From Candidatus Rikenella faecigallinarum (lineage in GTDB: Bacteria; Bacteroidota; Bacteroidia; Bacteroidales; Rikenellaceae), in NCBI GenBank assembly GCA_019113395.1, contig DXHL01000026.1:1-64000 (forward strand): a DNA stretch of 64,000 nt. The letters run 5' to 3'. This document shows, one piece after another, positions 49,091-60,730 of this stretch. Under the pieces are notes generated by a model, which saw nothing but the letters and a program-made list of their open reading frames with translations, was not told the DNA's origin and ran no database searches. A program made the position numbers and the translations under genes. How positions within the stretch are numbered: the first letter of the stretch is position 1; the number at the start of each line of letters is the position of its first letter.

Positions 49091-49510
49091 ACCGCTCGGC
49101 ACGCGAGCCAGCCTGTGCGCCTTGTGTTTTGCTGACTGCGACCCTATATTTCAGGTCGGAACCAGTGGGGGAATGTGCGTTAGCGCAGGCCTCCACCGGG
49201 GGTGGTTCCGGCCTGACAAAGGGAGTTTACTCCGCCTATGTTTGAGACCATAGCTTGGGCACTCGAGCCGACATGTCTTTGCTTAAAAATTCGGTTTCGT
49301 CAGAAACCGTCAGCCCGCAGCCACCCCGGGCGAAGGGATGAAAGAGTGCCCGCCACAGCGTGCCCTCTCTTCCCTTCGCTGGCTGCGGGTGCCGCTCGAT
49401 ACGCGAACCGACTTGTGTCTACCCCATATTTCGCAGCCTGCGACCCGAAGAGGATGATTGCGAAGTCATTTTTTCTCAAATACGGGTAGGTACGCGTGCC
49501 TAGCGGCACC
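49089..49510 (+). repeat. Structured intergenic repeat elements, copies C
   Basis: A second mosaic of the modules at 39527-39999: hairpin block TCAGGTCGGAACCA...TGGTTCCGGCCTGA and ATGTTTGAGACCATAGCTTGG (49150-49258), head GGCACTCGAGCCGACATGTCTTT (49259-49281), hairpin CGGTTTC-GTCA-GAAACCG (49292-49309), an extended inverted repeat (49314-49389; CCCGCAGCCA/TGGCTGCGGG and GCGAAGGGA/TCCCTTCGC), a second head GCGAACCGACTTGTGTCTAC (from about 49402), and an inverted hairpin motif GTGCCTAGCGGCAC (49496-49509). Up to 49640 I see only degenerate remnants. Confidence 0.75.
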
Positions 49511-49770
49511 AGGTCTCCGCATATTCGTCGAGCAAACTCCCTGTCGGAGTGTCGGCGGCACCTTCGGACCGACGGGTTGCGGGATAACCCGATGCTGTTT
49601 GGCACTCCTGTCGTCTTTGCAGGATGTTCTTTGAAACTCTGAAAAATGTTATCTGAAAATAATTACAAAACGAAGATGGACGCCCCAAAATACAAAATCA
49701 ATCCTCAGGATAGAATTTTCAAAGGATAGGCTGGAGGGTGCCTGTTCTTTTCTATCTGCCACGCAACCAA

Positions 49771-49808
49771 CAAAAAACGGACAGTCCGTCACGGCCTGTC
49801 CGTTTTTT
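49771..49808. terminator. Bidirectional hairpin terminator
   Basis: ACGGACAG (49779-49786) pairs with CTGTCCGT (49798-49805). A T-run follows on the plus strand and an A6 run precedes it (T-run on minus). It ends the candidate minus-strand RNA below. Confidence 0.85.
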
Positions 49809-49900
49809 TGCCTCCGGGAACCACCCCATCGGCTACTAACCCAAACTCTTTTATGAAAAGAAGCAATTTGTATGCCAAACTGCCATCCTCCCTAAATCGA
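49771..49900 (-). ncRNA. Candidate small RNA of about 130 nt
   Basis: A consensus promoter (49906-49936, minus strand) and a hairpin terminator (49771-49808) enclose about 130 nt with no plausible protein gene and no downstream gene before the repeats. The transcript would include a purine-rich 5' part and the GGTGGTTCCCGGAGGC segment ahead of the terminator. I compared it mentally with SRP RNA, 6S RNA and tmRNA and recognise none. A short leader peptide is not excluded. Confidence 0.45.
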
Positions 49901-49905
49901 TGTGA

Positions 49906-49936
49906 CAAAGGTAGGGTATAAAATTCGAATTACAAA
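49906..49936 (-). promoter_or_regulatory. Promoter TTTG-N19-TACCTTTG for candidate RNA
   Basis: On the minus strand TTTG (49933-49936) and TACCTTTG (49906-49913) are exactly 19 bases apart, the same layout as the rho and tRNA-Met promoters. The surrounding DNA is strongly AT-rich (49914-49990). Confidence 0.75.
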
Positions 49937-50034
49937 ATAATTTTATTAATTTTTGAAAATATTTTTCTAACTAATTTATAACTCTTTCATATTCAATTCG
50001 TTGAAAAGTGGCCGACGGTTACGAAAATTTGTAT

Positions 50035-50042
50035 TACCTTTA
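50035..50042 (+). promoter_or_regulatory. -7 box of der (TACCTTTA)
   Basis: TACCTTTA differs from TAnnTTTG at the last base and lies 87 bp before the der ATG. Upstream DNA is very AT-rich, with no gene between 48872 and this site. Confidence 0.45.
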
Positions 50043-50129
50043 CCTGCTGTTTGGAACCGCGGGAAACGGACCGCAGAATGCTCCGGCAACGAGGTTCCGT
50101 GCACTCAAACTGTTAATAATAGCTTGTTT

Positions 50130-51449
50130 ATGGGAAATATCGTAGCGATAGTGGGGCGGCCCAATGTGGGGAAGAGTACCTTGTTCAATCGACTGGTGGG
50201 GATGCGTCAGGCCATTGTGGACGCCACCGAAGGGACGACCCGCGACCGCCATTACGGAACGACCGATTGGCGCGGACGGGAGTTTACGGTGGTGGATACG
50301 GGCGGTTTCACGGTCAATTCCGAGGATGTTTTCGAACAGGCTATTTGTCGGCAGGTGGCACTGGCGATAGAGGAGGCCGATTCGTTGATATTTATGGTGG
50401 ATGTGGAGACGGGTATTACGGACCTGGACCAGACCATGGCCGATATGTTGCGGCGGCAGAAGAAACCGGTGATATTGGCTGTGAACAAAGTGGACAATAC
50501 CCAGCGGCAGACCGATGCGTATGAGTTTTATGCTCTGGGGCTGGGCGACCCGATTACCTTCAGTTCGATGACCGGTTCCGGAACGGGGGAGTTGATGGAT
50601 GCCGTGGTGGAGTCCCTGCCCGCCGAGCAGCCGGAGGAGGAGAAAGCTGAAGAGAATGCCATTCCGAAGATTGCCATTGTGGGACGACCCAACGTGGGAA
50701 AATCATCGCTGACCAATGCCCTGTTGGGCGAAGAACGGAATATTGTGACTCCGATTGCCGGTACCACGCGGGATGCCATCCACTCCTATTACAACAAGTT
50801 CGGAATGGAGTTCAACCTGGTGGATACGGCGGGGTTGCGTAAGAAACAGAAAGTGACCGACGACCTGGAGTTTTACTCCGTGATGCGGACCATCCGTGCC
50901 ATTGAGGATTGCGATACGGCAATTCTGATGCTCGACGCTTCGCTGGGGGTGGATGCACAGGATATGAATATTTTTCACCTGATTGTGAAGAATCGCAAGG
51001 GGTGTGTGATTGTGGTCAACAAGTGGGATACGATTCCCGACAAGCAGAGCAACACCACGAAGGAGTATGCCGAGAATATCCGCAAGAAGCTGGCTCCGTT
51101 CAACGATGTGCCGATAATCTTCACCTCGGTGACCGAGAAGCAGCGTATTTTCGATGCCTTGAAGACAGCCTTGAAGGTGTGTGACAACCGCAAACGGCGG
51201 GTGCCGACGGCCGAGTTGAACGACTTTATTCTGCCCATTATCGAGCAGACGCCGCCTCCCTCGATTAAGGGGAAATACATTCGTATCAAGTATGCGATGA
51301 TGTTGCCCACGCCGACCCCCCAGTTTGCCTTTTTTGTCAATCTGCCCCAATATGTGAAGGACCCCTATCGGCGGTTCCTGGAAAACCGTATCCGCAGCCA
51401 GTGGGATTTCAGCGGGGTGCCGATGCAAATCTATTTCCGTCAAAAGTAA
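50130..51449 (+). CDS. der: Ribosome biogenesis GTPase Der (EngA)
   Basis: Der has two consecutive GTPase domains and a KH-like C-terminal domain and assists 50S assembly. From [17 protein letters not shown] (G1 of domain 1, about 8-16) the 439 residues show DTGGF (G3), NKVD (G4, first domain), then [15 protein letters not shown] (G1 of domain 2, about 177-191), DTAGLRKK (G3) and NKWD (G4), followed by the KH-like region ending FRQK. The start at 50130 matches the conserved N-terminus; a 43-codon longer reading is not conserved-looking. Confidence 0.97.
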   Translation: MGNIVAIVGRPNVGKSTLFNRLVGMRQAIVDATEGTTRDRHYGTTDWRGREFTVVDTGGFTVNSEDVFEQAICRQVALAIEEADSLIFMVDVETGITDLDQTMADMLRRQKKPVILAVNKVDNTQRQTDAYEFYALGLGDPITFSSMTGSGTGELMDAVVESLPAEQPEEEKAEENAIPKIAIVGRPNVGKSSLTNALLGEERNIVTPIAGTTRDAIHSYYNKFGMEFNLVDTAGLRKKQKVTDDLEFYSVMRTIRAIEDCDTAILMLDASLGVDAQDMNIFHLIVKNRKGCVIVVNKWDTIPDKQSNTTKEYAENIRKKLAPFNDVPIIFTSVTEKQRIFDALKTALKVCDNRKRRVPTAELNDFILPIIEQTPPPSIKGKYIRIKYAMMLPTPTPQFAFFVNLPQYVKDPYRRFLENRIRSQWDFSGVPMQIYFRQK

Positions 51450-51459
51450 CTTTTCAATC

Positions 51460-55634
<4,175 letters not shown>

Positions 55635-55725
55635 CAGCGTGCAGATGATGTGCAGATAAAGATAACTTCTCTCCCTGTCTTGGGGTCTTATCTTGTTTGG
55701 ATAAGGCAGTAGGGGAGGGTAGCAT

Positions 55726-55768
55726 AAAGGCGGAGGAAGAAACCATGAGTTTTTTCCTCCGCCTTTTT
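55726..55768 (+). terminator. Terminator after GH2 gene
   Basis: AAAGGCGGAGGAA (55726-55738) pairs with TTCCTCCGCCTTT (about 55754-55766), the stem running into a T-run. It lies about 90 nt after the GH2 stop codon. Confidence 0.85.
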
Positions 55769-55869
55769 ACTAAGACTATGATAAAGGAATCTGCAGGTTT
55801 TCTATCCCCTCGGTTGCTTTATGGGTTCGGTAAAGGTCCCCTCTCCCAGAGAGAAGCATTCCGTCATAA

Positions 55870-55910
55870 AAGCGGCGTTCTCTGCCGACATAAAGCCGAC
55901 AGAGAACGCC
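55870..55910 (-). terminator. Terminator of the fimbrial locus transcript
   Basis: GGCGTTCTCTG (55874-55884) pairs with CAGAGAACGCC (55900-55910), with an inner CGG/CCG pair region. On the minus strand it is followed by GCTTTTA. It ends the transcript coming from 64000 to 55958. Confidence 0.8.
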
Positions 55911-55957
55911 TTGCACACATACACAATGAAACGATAAAAAATATAGATAAAAACTGG

Positions 55958-56899
55958 TTAGTCCACTTCTAACTTACTACAAGCCTGTTCGATGATATTA
56001 AAGGTTCCGTCCTTTATCAGTACCTTTTTCCCTTTGTCTAGCAGGTAGAGGGTGGGCAGCGCCCGTAAATCGTATCGGTGCTCCCGGCGCAGGACGCGCT
56101 GTTGGTCCCAACCGTGAATCCACCCCAGCTGCGGCATCTGAGTCAAGTGATTTCGCCAAGCCTGTTCCTCTTCGTCCGGATAGATGGTCAGCACAGTCAG
56201 TTGTTTGGAGGCAATCAACTGTTGAATGACACCGGAACGGTCTATCATCAGGGTCAAGTCGCGACAGGTGCCGCAATCCGGGTCGTGGAAAAAGAGCAGC
56301 ACATAGGGCGATTTCAGACCATAGAGCGAACCTTCAACCCCATTGCTCGTAACAAAAGGGATATCGGCTGCTTTCTCTCCTACTTGATTCCGTTGCGTCA
56401 TCTGTCGTTGAAATTGCAGCCTCACCTTCTCTGCATCGGTTAGCACAGAGTCTGACAACAGAGCATCCAGTACTGCCACATACCAGGCCTCGTTCTTCAT
56501 GGGCGAGTTGGGCTCATAGAGATAGTGCTCGGCTACTTGTGCCAATCGTCGGTACATGGCGCTGTCTTTGGCAGCTGTCGCAAAAGTTTTGGCGAATGAC
56601 GTGCGGACGCTATTTTCCGGAGCATAGCCCATTATCCCTATATAGTTGGCAAAGGTTTGCTCCAAAGCTCCGCTGTCGGCAATCCATTCGCGGTCCGTGA
56701 AGTCGAACTTGTCCCAATAGTGTTCTACCGCATAGGCAGCTCGTTGGTCGGGTTCACTTATCATCGAAGGAACCGTGGGCGGAAGATACGTTTTCTCTTT
56801 TTTTTGTTGGGTCTGGCTGCCTCCGCCGCACGCAACGAGCAGCATCAGCGTCGCAGTCAGACAACCAGTCCCAACGAAATTCAAAATCGGATGTTTCAT
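55958..56899 (-). CDS. DUF5106/thioredoxin-like lipoprotein
   Basis: A 313-residue lipoprotein (signal ending LLVAC, Cys24). Residues about 45-165 fit DUF5106 (YAVEHYWDKFDFTDREWIADSGALEQTFANYI), followed by a thioredoxin-fold domain (about 175-310) with the redox motif DCGTC in LLFFHDPDCGTCRD and a cis-Pro loop at ALPTLYLLD. Bacteroidales relatives are thiol:disulfide oxidoreductases of the TlpA type. Last gene in the minus-strand fimbrial series, 18 nt after the preceding frame; it might help fold cysteine-containing surface proteins (inference). Confidence 0.82.
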   Translation of the reverse strand: MKHPILNFVGTGCLTATLMLLVACGGGSQTQQKKEKTYLPPTVPSMISEPDQRAAYAVEHYWDKFDFTDREWIADSGALEQTFANYIGIMGYAPENSVRTSFAKTFATAAKDSAMYRRLAQVAEHYLYEPNSPMKNEAWYVAVLDALLSDSVLTDAEKVRLQFQRQMTQRNQVGEKAADIPFVTSNGVEGSLYGLKSPYVLLFFHDPDCGTCRDLTLMIDRSGVIQQLIASKQLTVLTIYPDEEEQAWRNHLTQMPQLGWIHGWDQQRVLRREHRYDLRALPTLYLLDKGKKVLIKDGTFNIIEQACSKLEVD

Positions 56900-56916
56900 A
56901 CACAGCTGTCGGTTGA

Positions 56917-57456
56917 TTATTGCTGCGAGGCCTTATCGGTCATGGATTTCAATGCCATTCGTGCCAGGTAGTAATCCGCCTCGCTCTTTTTGCCGGTCAT
57001 GGCATAGCATACGGCGAGCGGAATCCAGGTTCTCTCTTCTTTTTTGAGGGATTCGAGCAGTGGTAATGCTTTGGCATAGTCACCGGCATTTAATAAACGG
57101 ATGGCCTCGCTAAATGTATACTCTTGCGGGTCTACTTTTTCTTCGAAATAGACTTTCAGGAAGGTGGCATTCCGGAGCAGGGGGAAGAGGCTGCGTTGCA
57201 TATACCCTGCATCGGCCGGCCATCGTTGTTTCATGTATGCCAGCACGTCGTTTGCCGTGGAGAAGGGCACCTCGTCAATGGCGCTGATAATTTCCCGTTT
57301 GTGGGTGATGAACGGGTCTTTTTCGACCAGATACCGTAGCTCGGCCCAGGCTGCACCAATCCCGTCAATGCTGAAGTTTTCCTGTGGCAGACCGGTTTGG
57401 CTCATCAGATAGAGTTTCAGGTTGTTTGCCCGTCGGCGTGAGAGCGCCTCATTCAA
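56917..57456 (-). CDS. C-terminal part of split DUF3868/OmpA-like fimbrial protein
   Basis: A 179-residue frame lacking a signal peptide. It opens with MNEALSRRRANNLKLYLMSQTGL, which aligns with LNRKLAWGRATAVQNYLLEQL of the intact paralogue at 58553-60019, inside the OmpA-like domain, and continues to the tetratricopeptide-like end (LNAGDYAKALPLLESLKKEE). The missing N-terminal part is the frame at 57453-58499; the two are joined in frame if the G8 tract (57461-57468) gains one G. So this is not an independent gene but the out-of-frame half of a probably phase-variable one. Confidence 0.8.
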   Translation of the reverse strand: MNEALSRRRANNLKLYLMSQTGLPQENFSIDGIGAAWAELRYLVEKDPFITHKREIISAIDEVPFSTANDVLAYMKQRWPADAGYMQRSLFPLLRNATFLKVYFEEKVDPQEYTFSEAIRLLNAGDYAKALPLLESLKKEERTWIPLAVCYAMTGKKSEADYYLARMALKSMTDKASQQ

Positions 57457-58499
57457 CAGTCCCCCCCCTCCGGCGAACTTTGTCCGATAATCCGGATACC
57501 TACCAACCGGGCATTGGGGTCTTGTCGAATCACTTTCACTGCATGTAGTATGCGGTTAATGGTTTCACCGTTGCTCATGAAGTTCGGCTCCAATACGTTG
57601 TACCCTGTACGGAAGTAAATGGCCAGCATATTTTCGTCTCGTTTGAGCGAATTTCGGTCTGTCCAGAACTGTTGTTTGTCAGCAACGAATGTCTCCGTAT
57701 TGGCTAAACGACGCGTGGCACTTTGGGCTACGGTATCAGCCATGACCTGCACCAGAATAATTTTGTTGTTCGGATTCAGGATGATAGGCCCCCCAATCCA
57801 GCCACAAAAATATTTGTTGTCCAACAATCCTCGCATGCGACTCAGCATGCTGTCAGCAGGACTAATGCTGTCGTAGAGAGAACGCGCTCCAGAGAAATTT
57901 TCATCGTTCAGCAATTGGCAGAACCGCGAGAAAAAGTCCAAGGTATCGAAGGCGTTAGCTTGCAGTTCAGCATGAGAGATTGTCAGTTTTTCGGTTTCAT
58001 CTACCCCTTCTATCGGGAGCGGGATACGGCCCAAATATTCCGTTTTGCGGTATCCCACTTTCGATTGGTCGAGGAACAGAGCCAGGTCACCGCGTCCCAT
58101 CCATTGTGCATAGGGGACGCGTGCCGTATAATCCATCATGCCCATTTGCCCCTGTACAACGGTCATACGCATGGCCATGTCGTATCCGCCCAAGAAGCGT
58201 TTCCGTTTGTCGGACAATGCTTTGCGTTCACCCGTGACGGTAATGGGGGTTAAGGATACCTCTCCTGCGTTGTTTTTGAGGACAGGTACCATGGAAATCA
58301 TCTGGTTTTGACGAAAATTATCGGCCGGAATCACCATGCGGAAGGTAACGGTTACGGTTCCTTTGCTTTCGACCAGTTTAGGTTTGGCGATATGAGGATA
58401 ATCTATCGTAATGCCTTCTCCCACCTGAGCTTTGGCCGGTAGTAGCCATAGCCCCAAGGTGAGGATGAAGAGAGCTGAGTAACAAAATGTGTGTTTCAT
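57453..58499 (-). CDS. N-terminal part of split DUF3868/OmpA-like fimbrial protein
   Basis: A 348-residue frame: signal peptide (ALFILTLGLWLLPAKAQ), DUF3868 domain (about 25-150; VTVTFRMVIPADNFRQNQMISMVPVLKNN, SDKRKRFLGGYDMAMRM) and the first half of an OmpA-like domain ending IRIIGQSSPEGG-D-C-stop. Termination follows eight Gs; nine would read SPEGGGLLNEALSRR and continue into 56917-57456, giving about 527 residues, comparable with the 488-residue paralogue. DUF3868 proteins accompany DUF3575 barrels and fimbrillins in Bacteroidales fimbria loci. The ATG at 58499 is used; a TTG three codons earlier is less likely. Confidence 0.85.
   Translation of the reverse strand: MKHTFCYSALFILTLGLWLLPAKAQVGEGITIDYPHIAKPKLVESKGTVTVTFRMVIPADNFRQNQMISMVPVLKNNAGEVSLTPITVTGERKALSDKRKRFLGGYDMAMRMTVVQGQMGMMDYTARVPYAQWMGRGDLALFLDQSKVGYRKTEYLGRIPLPIEGVDETEKLTISHAELQANAFDTLDFFSRFCQLLNDENFSGARSLYDSISPADSMLSRMRGLLDNKYFCGWIGGPIILNPNNKIILVQVMADTVAQSATRRLANTETFVADKQQFWTDRNSLKRDENMLAIYFRTGYNVLEPNFMSNGETINRILHAVKVIRQDPNARLVGIRIIGQSSPEGGDC
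57461..57468 (-). repeat. Homopolymeric G8 tract (putative phase-variation switch)
   Basis: Eight Cs on plus, eight Gs in the coding strand, at the exact point where the reading frame breaks relative to the paralogue. G9 (or G6) restores a continuous frame; G8 and G7 stop within a few codons. Confidence 0.8.
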
Positions 58500-58552
58500 A
58501 ATTGTCAAAGGAGTGGTTAGACTTCGTTTGAGTAAACTTTTGTGAGTAAAGT

Positions 58553-60019
58553 TTATTCAGTCTCCATGTTGGTCAGTATGCTCAGCATATCAAAATCGCC
58601 GGACATGGCACAGGCGATAGCAAACGGGAAAGTTGCCCGCGGGTCATCCGTATACGGCAGCAGGGTATCTCGGGCAGCGGCGTAGTCTCCTTTTTGAATC
58701 AAAACGATGGCACGATTGATAATTTCACCCACCTCATCGGCTGCGGTTCCGGGTAGCAGACTGACCATCGTTGCACCCCGGAGTTTAGGGAACGTATGTT
58801 TGTAGAGGTAGGTGTATGGTACTCCCCATTTCAGTCCCCACAGAGCGTGTCCACGTTCGGCTTCAGGAGTTGTACGAAGGAGTTCAAGCACTTCTTCGCG
58901 ATAGGGCATGTCGGAGGTGTCTACCAATTGATAAAGTCCGTTCCAGTCACTGCCCAAAGAGTTGACGACGATTTTCTCAGCGGGATATTCAATTCCTTTG
59001 ATTGCGAGTTGTTCGAGCAGGTAGTTTTGCACGGCAGTAGCACGTCCCCACGCCAGTTTGCGGTTCAGCGATTGGAAACCTTCCGGAGAGGCAGCCCCGG
59101 TGATACTGATACGGGGCAGTTTTTCCCGTTCTTTTACGGTGGAAACAGCCATGACAATAGAATCCAGTTTACTTTTCATATTTTGGTCAAGGGTTGAATC
59201 CTTCACCGGGAAAAGTAACCGAACCGATACGGTATCCCATGTTTTAGCGGGTTTGAGCAAGAGAGAGTCCAATGCCAGAGTATAACGTTCCCCCTCAGCT
59301 CCGAGGCCGATTTTTGGGAAAAGGGCAGTGCGCAGGGCGCTGTCGGCAGCCATGCGCCATATTCCGGTCAGTGCGGCAGCGCGTGCTTCGTCGGCTATGA
59401 GGGTGTCCAGCATTTGAGTGGCTTCCACGTAACGTCCGTCATTGCTGTAATCGGAAGCCCGTGCATAGACCAATTGTTTGCCGGTATAGGTTGTGGTATC
59501 CGGAATTTCGAGCGGAGGGGTGTAAATTATCCAAGGATGTTTCAACTGGAAGTGTTCATCCAGGGTGATTCGTCCGAGGTCTACACTTTTTCGATATCCG
59601 TCTCTGCGCAGGTCAAAGACGAGTGTACTGGAGTTTTTGGACAGCCACCGTTGGTAGGGTGCATTTTCGTCATAGAAGAAGTGTCCTTCATAGCCGGGTG
59701 TCGAGGGGCCGTTGAAACTGGTTGTATAGCCCATCGTGGTTTTTCGTTCATTGGAGAGTTGTTTCCGGCTGCCGCTGAAGGCGACGGCCGGGAATCGGAG
59801 TTCACCGTTGTCGCTAATCAGCACAGGGATGTAGTAGAGGTCGTAGTTTTGTTTGATGGTTCCTTGCGGTACGTTCATTTGGAAGGAGAGTCCGACAGCG
59901 GCACCATGGGATTCCACTTTGACAGAGTCTATATCGATGTCGTTTTTTTGGGCGGATGCCACAGACATCGCCAGGTATAGTGCACAAGTAGCAGTAAATA
60001 GAGTGTGCAGTGCTTTCAT
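58553..60019 (-). CDS. DUF3868/OmpA-like fimbrial locus protein, intact
   Basis: A 488-residue exported protein: signal peptide (LAMSVASAQ), DUF3868 domain (about 25-160; VGLSFQMNVPQGTIKQNYDLYYIPVLIS, KQLSNERKTTMGYTTSF), a middle segment, an OmpA-like domain (about 265-365; RISITGAASPEGFQSLNRKLAWGRATAVQNYL) that may grip peptidoglycan, and a tetratricopeptide-like tail (about 440-485). It lies 20 nt after the DUF3575 gene and 53 nt before its phase-variable paralogue. The family is thought to anchor or assemble Mfa/Fim-type fimbriae; the exact role is unproven. Confidence 0.85.
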   Translation of the reverse strand: MKALHTLFTATCALYLAMSVASAQKNDIDIDSVKVESHGAAVGLSFQMNVPQGTIKQNYDLYYIPVLISDNGELRFPAVAFSGSRKQLSNERKTTMGYTTSFNGPSTPGYEGHFFYDENAPYQRWLSKNSSTLVFDLRRDGYRKSVDLGRITLDEHFQLKHPWIIYTPPLEIPDTTTYTGKQLVYARASDYSNDGRYVEATQMLDTLIADEARAAALTGIWRMAADSALRTALFPKIGLGAEGERYTLALDSLLLKPAKTWDTVSVRLLFPVKDSTLDQNMKSKLDSIVMAVSTVKEREKLPRISITGAASPEGFQSLNRKLAWGRATAVQNYLLEQLAIKGIEYPAEKIVVNSLGSDWNGLYQLVDTSDMPYREEVLELLRTTPEAERGHALWGLKWGVPYTYLYKHTFPKLRGATMVSLLPGTAADEVGEIINRAIVLIQKGDYAAARDTLLPYTDDPRATFPFAIACAMSGDFDMLSILTNMETE

Positions 60020-60039
60020 TGGTATGTGGTTCTAAACAG

Positions 60040-60672
60040 TTATCGAATCATGAATACGACGGAGAGTGCCAGCCGAGTGGGGCCAAACCAGTGTTTGGAT
60101 TGTACGGGAGCTCCGGGATAGAGCGGTCTGCCGCAAGTGACGCAGTCGTAGCTGCGGTATCGAGCGTATCGGTATCCGAATCCGATTTCAGCTTCGAGGC
60201 TCCATCGCGGAGAGAGCATCCAGTTGTATCCGTATCCGACACTGATTCCGTAGAATACGCCTTCATAGCGGTGTTTGTCGGAGTTGGGGAACATGAGTGC
60301 AAAGGGGTGCAGTTTTGTTCCCCCGATGTTGTAGACGGCGAATTCGGGTGCAGCATTGAAGAAGTGTCCATTGAATGGTTCCCAGAGCCAGAAACGGGCT
60401 TCGGGTCGAATGAGGACGTGTTTGAATTTACGGTTTTGTCCGAAGCTCCAGAGGTTGAATCCCGCAGCGAGTTCGGCAGTCCATCGAGGAGCGAAAGCGT
60501 ATTCGATAGCTGCGTTCGGAGTGGTTTGAATCCACTGTAGGGCGTTCGTTTTGACGGCGAGTTCCTGAGCATGGGCAGCGGGGTAGCAGCCCATGAGGAG
60601 TAGGGCCGCTACCAGGAGCCGTTTACAGGTTTTCACGACCCGTGCATGCTGGGTTAGTGAAGTCGGTTTCAT
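60040..60672 (-). CDS. DUF3575 outer-membrane beta-barrel of fimbrial locus
   Basis: A 210-residue protein with signal peptide (VAALLLMGCYPAAHAQ) and the DUF3575 barrel: LAVKTNALQWIQTTPNAAIEYAFAPRWTAELAAGFNLWSF (about 39-78), then alternating strands to LALSVVFMIR at the C-terminus. DUF3575 proteins sit at the head of Bacteroidales fimbrial operons next to DUF3868 proteins, as here, and may be the outer-membrane partner of the fimbria. Two Cys (CVTC) lie in a surface-loop-like segment near residue 175. Confidence 0.88.
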   Translation of the reverse strand: MKPTSLTQHARVVKTCKRLLVAALLLMGCYPAAHAQELAVKTNALQWIQTTPNAAIEYAFAPRWTAELAAGFNLWSFGQNRKFKHVLIRPEARFWLWEPFNGHFFNAAPEFAVYNIGGTKLHPFALMFPNSDKHRYEGVFYGISVGYGYNWMLSPRWSLEAEIGFGYRYARYRSYDCVTCGRPLYPGAPVQSKHWFGPTRLALSVVFMIR

Positions 60673-60730
60673 GTTTCAGTTTGTCAGTTATCAGTGTGTA
60701 TGTGTGTTGTGTGTCTTTGGCAGTCTGCTA

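Noticed and set aside
55697-55972. 91-codon plus-strand frame
   Set aside because: It runs through two terminators between convergent genes and shows no protein-like composition.
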